Shown here: positions 8,944-17,961 of the stretch, piece by piece
Layout: each line of letters opens with the position of its first letter
How positions within the stretch are numbered: position 1 is the stretch's first letter
Assembly (NCBI RefSeq): GCF_007991455.1
Contig: NZ_BJYJ01000008.1
Span: 124,001 to 188,000 of the forward strand
Length of the DNA stretch: 64,000 bases
DNA from: Chryseobacterium hagamense
GTDB taxonomy: Bacteria > Bacteroidota > Bacteroidia > Flavobacteriales > Weeksellaceae
Reading direction: 5' to 3'
Position numbers and translations under genes: made by a program
The notes under the pieces: generated by a model
What the model was told of the DNA's origin: nothing
Databases searched by the model: none
Seen by the model: only the letters and a program-made list of their open reading frames with translations

Positions 8944-11559
8944 TTAAAGGCTTTTCAGCTTTTCTTCAAGGATGGCAATTTTATCCATTGCATCTTTCTG
9001 TTTTTTACGCTCGACCTCTACAACTTCCGGTTTTGCATTGGCTACAAACTTTTCGTTTGACAGCTTTTTATCAACGGAAATCAGGAATCCTTTAAGATAT
9101 TTTACTTCTTCTTCAGTCTTTTTCTTCTCTTCTTCCAGGTCCAGGTTGTCGCTTAACGGAATTGAAATTTCCGTTGCCCCTACCAGGAAGGTAAAGCTCG
9201 GCTTATCGGTCTTCGTTCCGAAATGGATTTCTGAAACGTTGGCCAGTTTACGGATAACCGATTCATTGGCGAATTCCGTTGCATTGGTATAAATTTCAAC
9301 CGCTTCCCTCGGAGAAATCCCTTTGGTCTGACGGTAATTTCTTACTCCGGAAATCATTTCCGATGCCGTTTCGAAGTTTTTAATGATGGTCTCATCAAAT
9401 GCTCCGGCTTTTTTCTGCCGGGCAATTACCAAAGCTTCATCCGTCTTTCTTTCTGTGATTAACTGCCAGATTTCTTCTGACTGAAAAGGCAGAAATGGAT
9501 GAACCTGCTTCATTAATTCTTCAAAAAGTTCTATTGTTTTAAGGTAAACTTCTCTGGAAATTCCTTCACCGTAATTCGGTTTGATGGCTTCCAGATAAGA
9601 TCCGCAGAAATCATCCCAAATCAGTTTATAGATCAGATGCAGTGCGTCGGAAATTCTGAATTTCTCAAACTGGTCACCAATTTCAGCAATCGTTTTATTC
9701 AATTTATTTTCAAACCATTGGATGGCCTGATTTTCCGTATCGTTTGCCGGTTTATCTTCATGGTTCCAAAGATTAATCAATCGGAATGCACTCCAGATCT
9801 TTGACATAAAATTCCTTCCCTGCAACATCAGGTCTTCGTCAAAAAGAAGGTCATTTCCTGCTGCCGAACTCAATAAAATCCCCACACGAACGCCATCAGC
9901 TCCGTATTTATCGATCAGTTCCAGCGGATCAGGAGAATTCCCTAAAGATTTGGACATCTTTCTTCTTTGTTTATCCCTTACAATCCCTGTAAAATAAACA
10001 TTTTTGAACGGAACTTCTTTCCGGTATTCCAGGCCGGCCATGATCATCCGGGCTACCCAGAAGAAAATAATATCCGGACCGGTTACCAGATCGGACGTCG
10101 GGTAATAATAATTGATATCCTTATTTTCAGGATCAAGCAATCCATCGAAAACTGACATCGGCCACAGCCATGAAGAGAACCAGGTATCCAGGGCGTCTTC
10201 ATCCTGCTTGAGGTCTCCGGCTGTCAGCTGACCGTTATCGGTTTTCTGTCGGGCCAGTTCAAGGGCTTCTTCAATGGTTTCAGCTACGACAAAATCGTTT
10301 TCGCCGTCCCCGTAATAGTAAGCGGGAATCTGCTGTCCCCACCAAAGCTGCCGGGAAATATTCCAGTCGCGGATGTTTTCCATCCAGTATTTATAGGTAT
10401 TCTTAAACTTTTCAGGATAGAATTTCACCTCATCATCCATCACCACATCCAGAGCAGGCTTGGCAATTTCAGACATTTTCAGGAACCACTGAACCGAAAC
10501 TTTAGGCTCGATCACCGCGCCGGTTCTTTCCGAAGTCCCTACTTTGTTCATATAATCTTCCGCTTTCAGCAGAAGGCCTTTTTCTTCCAGTTCTTTGGCG
10601 ATCTGTTTTCTTACATCAAACCTGTTTTTCCCGGCATAATGCAGTCCGTGGTCGTTCAGGTTTCCGTCGTCATCCAGGGCATCGATCATCGGCAGGTTAT
10701 GTTTCTTTCCGATTTCGTAATCGTTTACATCGTGCGCCGGTGTTATTTTAAGTGCTCCCGTACCGAACTCGATATCCACATAGTCGTCTTCGATTACCGG
10801 AATAACCCTGTTTACAATCGGTACGATTACTTTTTTGCCTTTCAGGTGGGCATATCTTTCGTCATTCGGGTTGATGCAGATTGCCGTATCCCCGAAGATG
10901 GTTTCAGGGCGGGTGGTGGCTACCGAAAGGAATTCTTCCGAACCTTCAACGGCATATTTAAGGAAATATAACTTTCCGTTCTGTTCCTTAAAGATGACTT
11001 CTTCATCTGAAATATTGGTTTTGGCTTCCGGGTCCCAGTTTACCATGCGGTATCCGCGGTAGATCAGTCCTTTGTTATATAAATCAACAAAAGATTTGAT
11101 TACCTGTTGGGAAAGCTTGGGTTCCATGGTAAAACGGGTTCTGTCCCAATCGCAGGAACAGCCCAGCTTTTTCAGCTGCTCCAGGATGGTTCCGCCGTAT
11201 TTATCGGTCCAGTCCCAGGCATGCTTCAGGAATTCTTCGCGGGTGATATCAGACTTGCTGACCCCTTCCGATTTCAGTTTGGCAACCACTTTCGCTTCCG
11301 TAGCGATGGAAGCGTGATCTGTTCCCGGCACCCAGCAGGCATTGAAGCCCTGCATTCTCGCACGACGGACCAGAACATCCTGAATGGTATTGTTAAGCAT
11401 GTGCCCCATGTGTAAAATCCCCGTTACGTTAGGCGGAGGAATTACAACAGTGTACGGCGGCTTATCATTCGGCTCTGAATGGAAGTATTTGTTTTCCAAC
11501 CAGTAATTGTACCACTTTTGTTCTGTTTCCTGTGGATTGTACTTTTCTGAAATCTGCAT
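8944..11559 (-). CDS. valS: Valine--tRNA ligase
   Basis: Class I aminoacyl-tRNA synthetase that charges tRNA-Val and edits Thr-tRNA. The 871 residues match the family's full length. Motifs: PPPNVTG-LHMGHML (HIGH) near residues 41-55, the CP1 editing domain with TTRPETIFGDTA, KMSKS near 531-535, an anticodon-binding helical domain, and a C-terminal coiled-coil arm with many Glu and Lys. A TATTTTTG promoter lies 29 bp upstream of the ATG. No leader peptide or T-box-like element is visible upstream. Confidence 0.97.
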   Translation of the reverse strand: MQISEKYNPQETEQKWYNYWLENKYFHSEPNDKPPYTVVIPPPNVTGILHMGHMLNNTIQDVLVRRARMQGFNACWVPGTDHASIATEAKVVAKLKSEGVSKSDITREEFLKHAWDWTDKYGGTILEQLKKLGCSCDWDRTRFTMEPKLSQQVIKSFVDLYNKGLIYRGYRMVNWDPEAKTNISDEEVIFKEQNGKLYFLKYAVEGSEEFLSVATTRPETIFGDTAICINPNDERYAHLKGKKVIVPIVNRVIPVIEDDYVDIEFGTGALKITPAHDVNDYEIGKKHNLPMIDALDDDGNLNDHGLHYAGKNRFDVRKQIAKELEEKGLLLKAEDYMNKVGTSERTGAVIEPKVSVQWFLKMSEIAKPALDVVMDDEVKFYPEKFKNTYKYWMENIRDWNISRQLWWGQQIPAYYYGDGENDFVVAETIEEALELARQKTDNGQLTAGDLKQDEDALDTWFSSWLWPMSVFDGLLDPENKDINYYYPTSDLVTGPDIIFFWVARMIMAGLEYRKEVPFKNVYFTGIVRDKQRRKMSKSLGNSPDPLELIDKYGADGVRVGILLSSAAGNDLLFDEDLMLQGRNFMSKIWSAFRLINLWNHEDKPANDTENQAIQWFENKLNKTIAEIGDQFEKFRISDALHLIYKLIWDDFCGSYLEAIKPNYGEGISREVYLKTIELFEELMKQVHPFLPFQSEEIWQLITERKTDEALVIARQKKAGAFDETIIKNFETASEMISGVRNYRQTKGISPREAVEIYTNATEFANESVIRKLANVSEIHFGTKTDKPSFTFLVGATEISIPLSDNLDLEEEKKKTEEEVKYLKGFLISVDKKLSNEKFVANAKPEVVEVERKKQKDAMDKIAILEEKLKSL

Positions 11560-11587
11560 AAATTCTGTTTCTTTACTTTACAATTTG

Positions 11588-11595
11588 CAAAAATA
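11588..11595 (-). promoter_or_regulatory. valS -7 element (TATTTTTG)
   Basis: TAnnTTTG match on the minus strand, about 28 bp before the valS start, divergent from the 11638 promoter. Confidence 0.55.
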
Positions 11596-11637
11596 GTCTA
11601 AAGAAAAAAAATTTTAAGTATGAATTAAAATAATTTT

Positions 11638-11645
11638 TAACTTTG
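11638..11645 (+). promoter_or_regulatory. -7 element (TAACTTTG) for the DUF1573 gene
   Basis: TAnnTTTG match 41 bp before the ATG at 11687. Confidence 0.55.
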
Positions 11646-11686
11646 TTCCCGAAATTTATCTAACAACATATTTAACATTTAAGAAT

Positions 11687-12172
11687 ATGAAAAAATTAAT
11701 CGCAGGAATTGCATTATTCGGAACCTTCGCTCTTGCATCTGCACAAACGATTACGTTTGACAAAACGACCTTTGACTACGGGACGGTAAAGCCCAGTTCA
11801 GACGGCATCCGGTTTTTCACCGTAACCAATACCGGTGATAAGCCGCTTATCCTTTCAAACGTAAAAGCCTCTTGCGGATGTACGACGCCTGAATTCAGCC
11901 AGGATCCGATCATGCCGGGGAAATCTGCTAAAATCAAGGTAGGATACAATACTGCAATCAATGGTGGTTTCAACAAGATGATTGAAGTATTCTCCAATGA
12001 CCCTGTGAACAGCAGAAGCGTAATCTACATCAAAGGAAACGTAGATGCAAATGCTCCTGAACCGAAGCCACTGACGCCTGAAGAGCTTAAAGCTAAAGAA
12101 AAGGCAGACAAAGCTGAAGCAAAGGCTGCTGCTAAAGCGGCAAAAAAGGCTGCTAAAACTGCCGCGAAATAA
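11687..12172 (+). CDS. Secreted DUF1573 protein with Lys/Ala-rich tail
   Basis: 161 residues: an N-terminal signal peptide ending near ASA at residues 17-19, a DUF1573 immunoglobulin-like domain (FDYGTVKPSSDG to FSNDPVNS, with the Cys-Gly-Cys pair in ASCGCTTPEF), and about 45 C-terminal residues of almost only Ala, Lys, Glu and Asp. DUF1573 proteins are abundant periplasmic or surface proteins in Bacteroidota without an assigned biochemical role. The gene has its own promoter and terminator, so it is monocistronic. Confidence 0.85.
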   Translation: MKKLIAGIALFGTFALASAQTITFDKTTFDYGTVKPSSDGIRFFTVTNTGDKPLILSNVKASCGCTTPEFSQDPIMPGKSAKIKVGYNTAINGGFNKMIEVFSNDPVNSRSVIYIKGNVDANAPEPKPLTPEELKAKEKADKAEAKAAAKAAKKAAKTAAK

Positions 12173-12194
12173 TACATTTCTACTACAGATAAAG

Positions 12195-12224
12195 AAACCG
12201 TCTCCCAAAGAGGCGGTTTTTTTA
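12195..12224 (+). terminator. Terminator after the DUF1573 gene
   Basis: 10-bp stem (one T-G pair), AAACCGTCTC/GAGGCGGTTT, then a T-run. Confidence 0.8.
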
Positions 12225-12240
12225 GTATATTTATGTGAGG

Positions 12241-12285
12241 ATTGAAGCCGGATGCCGGACAATGGAGGTTAACGGAGAAGATGGT
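12241..12285 (+). repeat. Dispersed GCCGGATGCCGGA repeat, copy 2
   Basis: Contains GAAGCCGGATGCCGGA followed by a purine-rich GGAG/GATGG tail. Same family as 4187-4217. Confidence 0.55.
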
Positions 12286-12438
12286 TAAAGGATGTAATAA
12301 ATTTTGAAAAATAGTTTACCTTGACAAAATCATCTGATATTTAAAGCTATCGGATCTGTATCGATCAAAACTTCCCGCATCCAGCCGGCAGATCAGCCGG
12401 CTGCAATTTCACACTAATTATAATCTTTAAATAAAAAT

Positions 12439-13308
12439 ATGAATACTGACTTTTCAAATGACTTTTTAATCAAAGGAAAATTTTCGATCAAAAAAGCGGC
12501 AACGGAATATAATGGCAAGCTGACCAAGGAAGAAGGGGCGGAATTACTGATCCGGGAAAAAGAAAAACTTCGTGAACTGCAGGAACGGCTGTATTCCGAC
12601 GGAAGCCAGTCGATTCTGGTTGTCCTTCAGGCGATGGATGCCGCGGGAAAAGACAGCCTGATCGAGCATGTTTTCGGCGGGGTAAATCCTCAGGGCTGCA
12701 ATGTAACGAGCTTTAAGACGCCGAGTTCGAAGGAATATGCGCATGACTTCCTGTGGCGGCATTATCTGGCACTTCCCCAAAAAGGGATGATCGGGATCTT
12801 CAACCGTTCCCATTATGAAAGCGTGCTGGTCTGCAAAGTACATCCCGACTATAATTTAAGCGAAAAAACCTGGAAATCCGTGAAAGATTTTGACGGTAAA
12901 TTCTGGGACAACCGGTATGAAAGCATCCGGAATTTCGAAAAGCATCTGGCCCAGAACGGAACCACTATCGTCAAAATATTCCTTCATGTCTCTAAGGATG
13001 AACAGAAAAAAAGACTGTTGGACAGAATCAATGAGCCTGATAAAAACTGGAAATTCTCTTCGGCCGATCTTCCCGAGCGTGCCCTTTTCGATAAATACAT
13101 GGAATGCTATGAGACCGCCATCAATGAAACAGCAAAAGAGGATGCACCCTGGTATGTTCTGCCCGCAGACAACAAATGGTTTGCCCGGATCGCCGCGATC
13201 CAGATCATTATCGATACCCTGGAAAAAATGAACCTCAAATACCCGGAACTTTCGGAGGACGAAAAACAAAGCCTCGACGAATCCAAAAAGATTCTGGAAA
13301 ATGAATAG
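12439..13308 (+). CDS. PPK2-family polyphosphate:nucleotide phosphotransferase
   Basis: Transfers phosphate between polyphosphate and nucleotides. At 289 residues this is a single-domain PPK2. A Walker A-like MDAAGKDS motif lies at residues 66-73, the lid/Walker B region carries NRSHYE at about 122-127, and the long FNRSHYESVL and RYESIRNFEKHL segments are family hallmarks. The class (AMP, ADP or both as acceptor) cannot be told from reading alone. No ppk1 or ppx is nearby. The ATG at 12439 is preferred. Confidence 0.92.
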   Translation: MNTDFSNDFLIKGKFSIKKAATEYNGKLTKEEGAELLIREKEKLRELQERLYSDGSQSILVVLQAMDAAGKDSLIEHVFGGVNPQGCNVTSFKTPSSKEYAHDFLWRHYLALPQKGMIGIFNRSHYESVLVCKVHPDYNLSEKTWKSVKDFDGKFWDNRYESIRNFEKHLAQNGTTIVKIFLHVSKDEQKKRLLDRINEPDKNWKFSSADLPERALFDKYMECYETAINETAKEDAPWYVLPADNKWFARIAAIQIIIDTLEKMNLKYPELSEDEKQSLDESKKILENE

Positions 13309-13455
13309 ATATTAATGATTTTAAGTATATTGTAGAATTCAATGATTGGTTTTATCACAATACACTATTTAGTGAAAAAAAATTAATTATGTATTGAATA
13401 ATTTATTATATTTATCAAAAATTAAATTTAAGTAACCAATCATTGAATTTTAACT

Positions 13456-13833
13456 ATGAAAAAGCATTTATTATTATCAGCCTTTCTTATTTTAGGCTTA
13501 ACTTCATGTACTAATGAGAGTACGCTGGCCAATACGGCCGAAAGCATGAAAACCCCGGCTATGCAGGCTTACGACAAGGCCTTCAGAAGCCTTGGAGATC
13601 CCCAGAACCGTCCTAACGAAGAAGAACGAAAAAGCAACACCACCGAATTGAGTGACCGCAGGAAAGCATTGCTGCTACCCGCCTGCAGAGATCTGGTATT
13701 ATCAAGCGGCGTTTCGGAATCACAGATGATGAGAGAGACCAATGGCGATACCAGTGCCATCATCATCTGGGCCACCAAGATTTATCAGCAGAAAAACAGT
13801 GAAATCGCAGGTAAATTAAAATCCCAGAATTAA
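13456..13833 (+). CDS. Small lipoprotein
   Basis: 125-residue precursor with a lipoprotein signal (LTSC, Cys18), so it is probably anchored in the outer or inner membrane. The mature part is polar, with one Cys (PACRD) and no recognised domain. It is followed 66 bp later by another secreted protein gene on the same strand, and the pair probably ends at the 14462-14492 terminator. Function unknown. Confidence 0.7.
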   Translation: MKKHLLLSAFLILGLTSCTNESTLANTAESMKTPAMQAYDKAFRSLGDPQNRPNEEERKSNTTELSDRRKALLLPACRDLVLSSGVSESQMMRETNGDTSAIIIWATKIYQQKNSEIAGKLKSQN

Positions 13834-13899
13834 ATCTCAGGAAGCCGCTATCCAGGCAGCTTTCGCTTATTTTCAATCACTCAATTTAAAACGATTTTT

Positions 13900-14463
13900 A
13901 TGAAAAAAACAATATTGGCACTGCTTGCACTATCAGGCGCCTCCACTTTCGCTCAGTCTTCCATCTTCGTTATGAACAATATGAATCCGCATTTTGACGC
14001 CGTGGGGCGATTTTTCACCTCAAGGCCGACTGCAGGTAGTCCATTGGTTATGTTTGCAGCTCCCAATGCCAACTACGGAACCTTTACCATGCCTTCAGGT
14101 ATTTACCACAAGTATGGAAGCTTTGATACTACCGGCGGAACAGGAAGCATAATGGATATTACCCAATGGTATGTGAGCGACTACGTAAATCCTGCCAATT
14201 CTGGAACCTACAATTACAATGATCCTTTTATTACCTCATTTATGGTTCCCAACAATCAGTGGGCCGGGTTTATCTTCTGGCTTCAGGATGTTTCTACAGG
14301 AAACCAGTATGATTATTTTCAGGTCGGGGATCCTGCCGTAGCAGGTACCGCCAACATGCAGGTCAATTCATCACAAACGGGCACCGCTACCGGCGTCTTT
14401 TCAGAATGGTTTACAGTCACTTCAGGATCACAGGATCTTACTTTTTTTAATATTTATCCATAA
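13900..14463 (+). CDS. Secreted hypothetical protein, 187 aa
   Basis: Signal peptide ending near FAQS (about residue 19). The mature 168 residues are rich in Asn, Gly, Thr, Ser and aromatics and almost free of Lys and Arg, as expected of an extracellular beta-rich protein. No catalytic motif or C-terminal sorting domain was recognised. It is likely co-transcribed with the lipoprotein at 13456. The stop codon merges into the terminator stem. Confidence 0.65.
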   Translation: MKKTILALLALSGASTFAQSSIFVMNNMNPHFDAVGRFFTSRPTAGSPLVMFAAPNANYGTFTMPSGIYHKYGSFDTTGGTGSIMDITQWYVSDYVNPANSGTYNYNDPFITSFMVPNNQWAGFIFWLQDVSTGNQYDYFQVGDPAVAGTANMQVNSSQTGTATGVFSEWFTVTSGSQDLTFFNIYP

Positions 14464-14492
14464 AAAATGCGGAGCTCTGCTCCGCATTTTTT
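14462..14492. terminator. Terminator between the 13900 gene and RNase P RNA
   Basis: 14-bp perfect stem (AAAAAATGCGGAGC / GCTCCGCATTTTTT) with a 3-nt loop. Its A and T arms make it bidirectional, serving both the plus-strand gene and rnpB on the minus strand. Confidence 0.85.
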
Positions 14493-14511
14493 ATCTGAAT
14501 TCCAGATAAAT

Positions 14512-14842
14512 CACGAGAAAATCTATAAGCCGGATTTTGTATCCCATTACGAAAACAGGATGCCTGTTATTTATCTGCGTGGTACATTGCTGCACCACTT
14601 GAGCTGATTACCCCTCGGCTTTCAGGACGGGCCGCCCCTATTTCCATTGCTGAAAAGAACAGATATACTTATCATTGCACCACAAAGAGTTTACCTGGTT
14701 TCACTACAGCCGAACTGTACATTCTTTCTGTTGCACTGGTCCTACCCTCGCGGGTGACGGAGGTTATCCGCTTTGCTGCCCTATGGTGTCCGGACTTTCC
14801 TACCCTTACCGAAATAAGAATCAACAGGCCGATTTTCTCGTG
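14512..14842 (-). ncRNA. rnpB: RNase P RNA
   Basis: Catalytic RNA of RNase P, which matures tRNA 5' ends. On the minus strand the sequence shows AGGAAAGTCCGGACACCAT (P4/CR-I region), GAGGGTAGGACCAGTGCAAC-like and ACAGAAAG segments, GTTCGGCTGTAGTGAAACC, and a 3' TACAAAATCCGGCTTATAG ending. P1 is closed by a 12-bp pairing of 14512-14523 with 14831-14842, which sets the ends. The size (about 331 nt) fits a type A bacterial RNA. It lies between a bidirectional terminator and an inverted-repeat region. Confidence 0.95.
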
Positions 14843-14861
14843 GATGCAAAGATAATGATTT

Positions 14862-15012
14862 AATGTAACAATTTACCAATCCAACAGTACAACAGTACGA
14901 TTCAGCTTAATAAGTATTGTATATTAAATCGAGCAGTTTATCTTCAAACTGTTATATCGATACATTGGTACATTGGTACATTGATACATTGTTACATTAC
15001 TATATTGCTTCA
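14862..15012. repeat. AT-rich long inverted repeat (TAACAATG type), copy 1
   Basis: The left arm holds AATGTAACAATTTACCAAT. The right arm holds a run of TACATTGG/TACATTGA/TACATTGT units that read as its reverse complement, so the region can fold into one long imperfect hairpin. Related copies lie at 25536-25664 and 57326-57538. No gene is seen. Confidence 0.65.
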
Positions 15013-15036
15013 TTATTAGATTAATTTTTTATCTTC

Positions 15037-15552
15037 GTGCAACCATTTATTACATCGCCATTGGCTTCAAAGGAAAAAGAATTTGCGCAGCTTATCAAGG
15101 ATAATCAGGGTCTGATTATCAAGGTTTCGCGGCTCTATACAAATTCTCTGGAGGATGAGGAGGATCTTTTCCAGGAAATTGTATTACAGCTCTGGCGCAG
15201 CTATGATTCTTTTAAAGGAAATTCCAAGATTTCCACCTGGATGTACCGGGTAGCCCTGAATACAGCCATTACCCTCTTCAGAAAAAAAAGCAAAAGCCTG
15301 CCTACCAACGAACTGGACATCAATCATGCCGATTTTATTGAAGATGATGATGAAAAACAGCAGCAGGTTTCCCTTCTGTATACCGTCATCAAGACCTTGC
15401 CTAATGTGGAGCGGGCGATCGTCATGATGTACCTGGATGATTTGCCTTACAAGGATATTGCAGAAAACCTCGGGATTACCGAAGTGAATGCGCGTGTGAA
15501 AATGAACCGATTAAAGAAAACCCTTAAAGAACAGATGGAGAAATATGCCTGA
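15037..15552 (+). CDS. ECF-type RNA polymerase sigma factor
   Basis: About 171 residues with sigma region 2 (EEDLFQEIVLQLWRSYDSF and STWMYRVALNTAI) and region 4 (the helix-turn-helix in DLPYKDIAENLGITEVNARVKMNRLKKTLKE). It directs polymerase to a stress or envelope regulon. The start is uncertain: GTG at 15037 overlaps a TATCTTCG -7-like element (15030-15037), which would favour the in-frame TTG at 15061 or a nearby start. It overlaps the next gene by 8 bp, the usual arrangement for a sigma factor and its membrane partner. Confidence 0.9.
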   Translation: MQPFITSPLASKEKEFAQLIKDNQGLIIKVSRLYTNSLEDEEDLFQEIVLQLWRSYDSFKGNSKISTWMYRVALNTAITLFRKKSKSLPTNELDINHADFIEDDDEKQQQVSLLYTVIKTLPNVERAIVMMYLDDLPYKDIAENLGITEVNARVKMNRLKKTLKEQMEKYA

Positions 15553-16219
15553 ATTCGATTTAGACAACTTTAAGAAAACATGGCAGGAACAACCTGTTCA
15601 GCAGAAATACGGCAGCAATGAAATCCTTCAGATGCTCAACAGGAAGTCACGGAATTATGTGAAGTATATTTTCTGGATCAGTGCAGCGGAATTCCTGTTT
15701 TTTACCTTTGTCGGGCTGTTTTATATCATCCAGGGAAAAGAAGCGAATTCGTTCCTCAATATTCTCGACAGGCTCGGCGTACAGAAAACTCCTGAACTCG
15801 AACTTACATTTGATAACATCTACTTTGTACTGAAAATATTAAGCCTTCTGGTAACCGCTTATTTTGTTTACCGGTTTTACCTGAATTACAGAAGCATTAA
15901 GGTGGAAGAAAACCTGAAAAACTTCATTCTTAAAATCATCCAGTTCAAAAAAACGGTCAATGCTTTTATTTTAATTAATATTGCCCTGCTGGTTACATTC
16001 ACTTCTATTTTTACGGTATTCATTGTTTATATCCTGAACAGCCAGAATATAGAAATTACCAATTCCACGCTGGTCGGCTTTATTGCCGGAACGGTAATCA
16101 GTACTTTATTTACGGTGCTGATGGTCTGGCTTTACTACAGGGTGGTATACGGGATTATCATTAAAAAGCTCGACCGCAACCTGACTCAGCTTAAGGAAAT
16201 CGAATCGCAGGAAATTTAG
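15545..16219 (+). CDS. Membrane protein coupled to the ECF sigma factor
   Basis: 224 residues with a soluble N-terminal stretch of about 38 residues and four hydrophobic segments (about 39-60, 93-112, 138-162 and 175-198). It overlaps the sigma gene by 8 bp, so the two are translationally coupled. A cytoplasmic N-terminus followed by membrane helices fits a candidate anti-sigma factor, but no zinc-finger (ZAS) motif is visible and the role is inferred from context only. Confidence 0.7.
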   Translation: MPEFDLDNFKKTWQEQPVQQKYGSNEILQMLNRKSRNYVKYIFWISAAEFLFFTFVGLFYIIQGKEANSFLNILDRLGVQKTPELELTFDNIYFVLKILSLLVTAYFVYRFYLNYRSIKVEENLKNFILKIIQFKKTVNAFILINIALLVTFTSIFTVFIVYILNSQNIEITNSTLVGFIAGTVISTLFTVLMVWLYYRVVYGIIIKKLDRNLTQLKEIESQEI

Positions 16220-16278
16220 AAGGCACAGCAGGAATATAAGATTTTATTGTTAATTTTATTCACCAAATCTTTTATTCT

Positions 16279-17901
16279 ATGCAACTATCTTATGTTCACG
16301 GGGCCTCCGGTATTCCTTTACTAGGTGAAACCATCGGAAACAATTTTAAACGCACCGTTGAAAAATTTCCGGATCACGAAGCTTTAGTCTGTGTACACCA
16401 GAATTACCGCGCTACTTACCAGGAATTCTATAACCAGACAACGGCAGTAGCCAAAGCCTTAGTTTTTCTCGGAGCCAAAGCCGGCGACCGTATCGGAGTA
16501 TGGTCTGCCAACCGGTATGAATGGGTATTGCTGCAATACGCTACCGCCAGAATCGGGGTTATTTTAGTGAACATCAATCCGGCTTACAGGACCAGCGAAC
16601 TGATTTTCGTGATCAACCAGTCGGAAATCTCCCATCTGTTTTCTTCATTAACGTTTAAATCCAGTGATTATAAAAAGATGATCGCGGATGCCCGCGAGTT
16701 CTGTACCACCCTGAAATCTGAGATTTTCTTTGATGCCAACTGGGAAGATTTCCTGAATACCGGACAGGAGATTTCCGATGATACCCTGCATAGTTTCGAA
16801 GAGCATGTTCAATTCGATGATCCGGTGAACATTCAGTATACCTCGGGAACCACGGGTTTTCCGAAAGGGGTTACCCTCTCCCATCACAACATTCTGAACA
16901 ACGGCTATTTTATAGGAATCCGTCTGAAATACAGTGAAAAAGACAGGGTCTGCATTCCTGTTCCGTTCTATCACTGTTTCGGAATGGTGATCGGCAACCT
17001 ATGCTGTACGGCCCACGGTGCCTGTATGGTGATCCCGAATGACAGCTTCGATCCTGAAATTACCCTGCAGGTAGTATCCGATGAAAAATGTACGTCTTTA
17101 TACGGAGTTCCCACGATGTTCATTGCCGAGCTGGCCGTAAAAAATTTCGATACTTTCGATTTCTCAAACTTAAGGACCGGCGTAATGGCCGGCTCTGTCT
17201 GCCCGCCGGAAATTATGAAAAAGGTGGAAAGTTTGATGAACATTAAAGAAATGAGCATCTGCTACGGAATGACGGAAACCTCGCCGGTATCTACCCAAAC
17301 GCTGATCGGAACGCCTTTTGACAAACAGGTCAATACGGTAGGGACCGTCCAGGATCACCTGGAAATAAAAATCATCGGTCAGGACGGAAAGATCGTGGAA
17401 CGCGGTGAACACGGTGAACTTTGCACGAGAGGCTATTCCGTGATGCTGAAGTACTGGAACGACCCGGAAAATACCCGGAAAGTGATTGATGAAGGACGGT
17501 GGATGCATACCGGAGATCTGGCCGTCATGGATGAAGACGGCTATATTACCATTTCCGGAAGAATAAAAGACCTGATTATCCGCGGCGGAGAAAATATTTC
17601 GCCAAAAGAGATTGAGGATTTCCTGTATACCTATCCGAATATTCTGGATGTCCAGATCATCGGTGTACCGAGTGAAAAGTTCGGAGAGGAAGTGATGGCC
17701 TGGGTGAAGATCAGAAAAGGAGCCGACGTTACCAGAGAAGAACTGCTGGAATACTGCAGCGGAAAGATCGCCCATTACAAAGTTCCGAAATACTGGAAAT
17801 TTGTGGAGGAATTTCCGATGACGATTTCCGGAAAAATCCGGAAAGTGGAAATGCGGGAAGTTTCAATTAAAGAACTGGGTCTGGAAAACCTAAAGGCCTG
17901 A
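16279..17901 (+). CDS. AMP-dependent acyl-CoA synthetase
   Basis: ANL-superfamily enzyme of 540 residues that activates a carboxylic acid as acyl-AMP and then acyl-CoA. The ATP/AMP signature YTSGTTGFPKG lies near residues 186-196. YGMTETSP is near 331-338, GDLAVMDEDGYITISGRIKDLIIRGGENI carries the hinge, and the C-terminal catalytic Lys is in SGKIRK. It looks like the medium/long-chain fatty acid ligase group; the exact chain length is not predictable. A bidirectional terminator follows. Confidence 0.9.
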   Translation: MQLSYVHGASGIPLLGETIGNNFKRTVEKFPDHEALVCVHQNYRATYQEFYNQTTAVAKALVFLGAKAGDRIGVWSANRYEWVLLQYATARIGVILVNINPAYRTSELIFVINQSEISHLFSSLTFKSSDYKKMIADAREFCTTLKSEIFFDANWEDFLNTGQEISDDTLHSFEEHVQFDDPVNIQYTSGTTGFPKGVTLSHHNILNNGYFIGIRLKYSEKDRVCIPVPFYHCFGMVIGNLCCTAHGACMVIPNDSFDPEITLQVVSDEKCTSLYGVPTMFIAELAVKNFDTFDFSNLRTGVMAGSVCPPEIMKKVESLMNIKEMSICYGMTETSPVSTQTLIGTPFDKQVNTVGTVQDHLEIKIIGQDGKIVERGEHGELCTRGYSVMLKYWNDPENTRKVIDEGRWMHTGDLAVMDEDGYITISGRIKDLIIRGGENISPKEIEDFLYTYPNILDVQIIGVPSEKFGEEVMAWVKIRKGADVTREELLEYCSGKIAHYKVPKYWKFVEEFPMTISGKIRKVEMREVSIKELGLENLKA

Positions 17902-17922
17902 GACCTGGCACATCATAAGAAG

Positions 17923-17953
17923 AGAAAAGCATTTCAAATTGAAATGCTTTTCT
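17923..17953. terminator. Bidirectional terminator between acyl-CoA synthetase and rpoN
   Basis: AGAAAAGCATTTCA/TGAAATGCTTTTCT stem with a tiny loop and A/T-rich flanks on both sides, between convergent genes. Confidence 0.85.
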
Positions 17954-17961
17954 GTTATATT

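Noticed and set aside
14675..14863. 62-codon plus-strand ORF inside the RNase P region
   Set aside because: It lies within RNase P RNA on the opposite strand and has no coding features.
14930..15012. Short-period repeats (TACATTGG units) as a CRISPR array
   Set aside because: The units are contiguous, 8 bp long, without spacers, and form one arm of an inverted repeat.
17170..17775. 201-codon minus-strand frame opposite the acyl-CoA synthetase
   Set aside because: Antisense shadow of a gene with complete ANL motifs; no family similarity.
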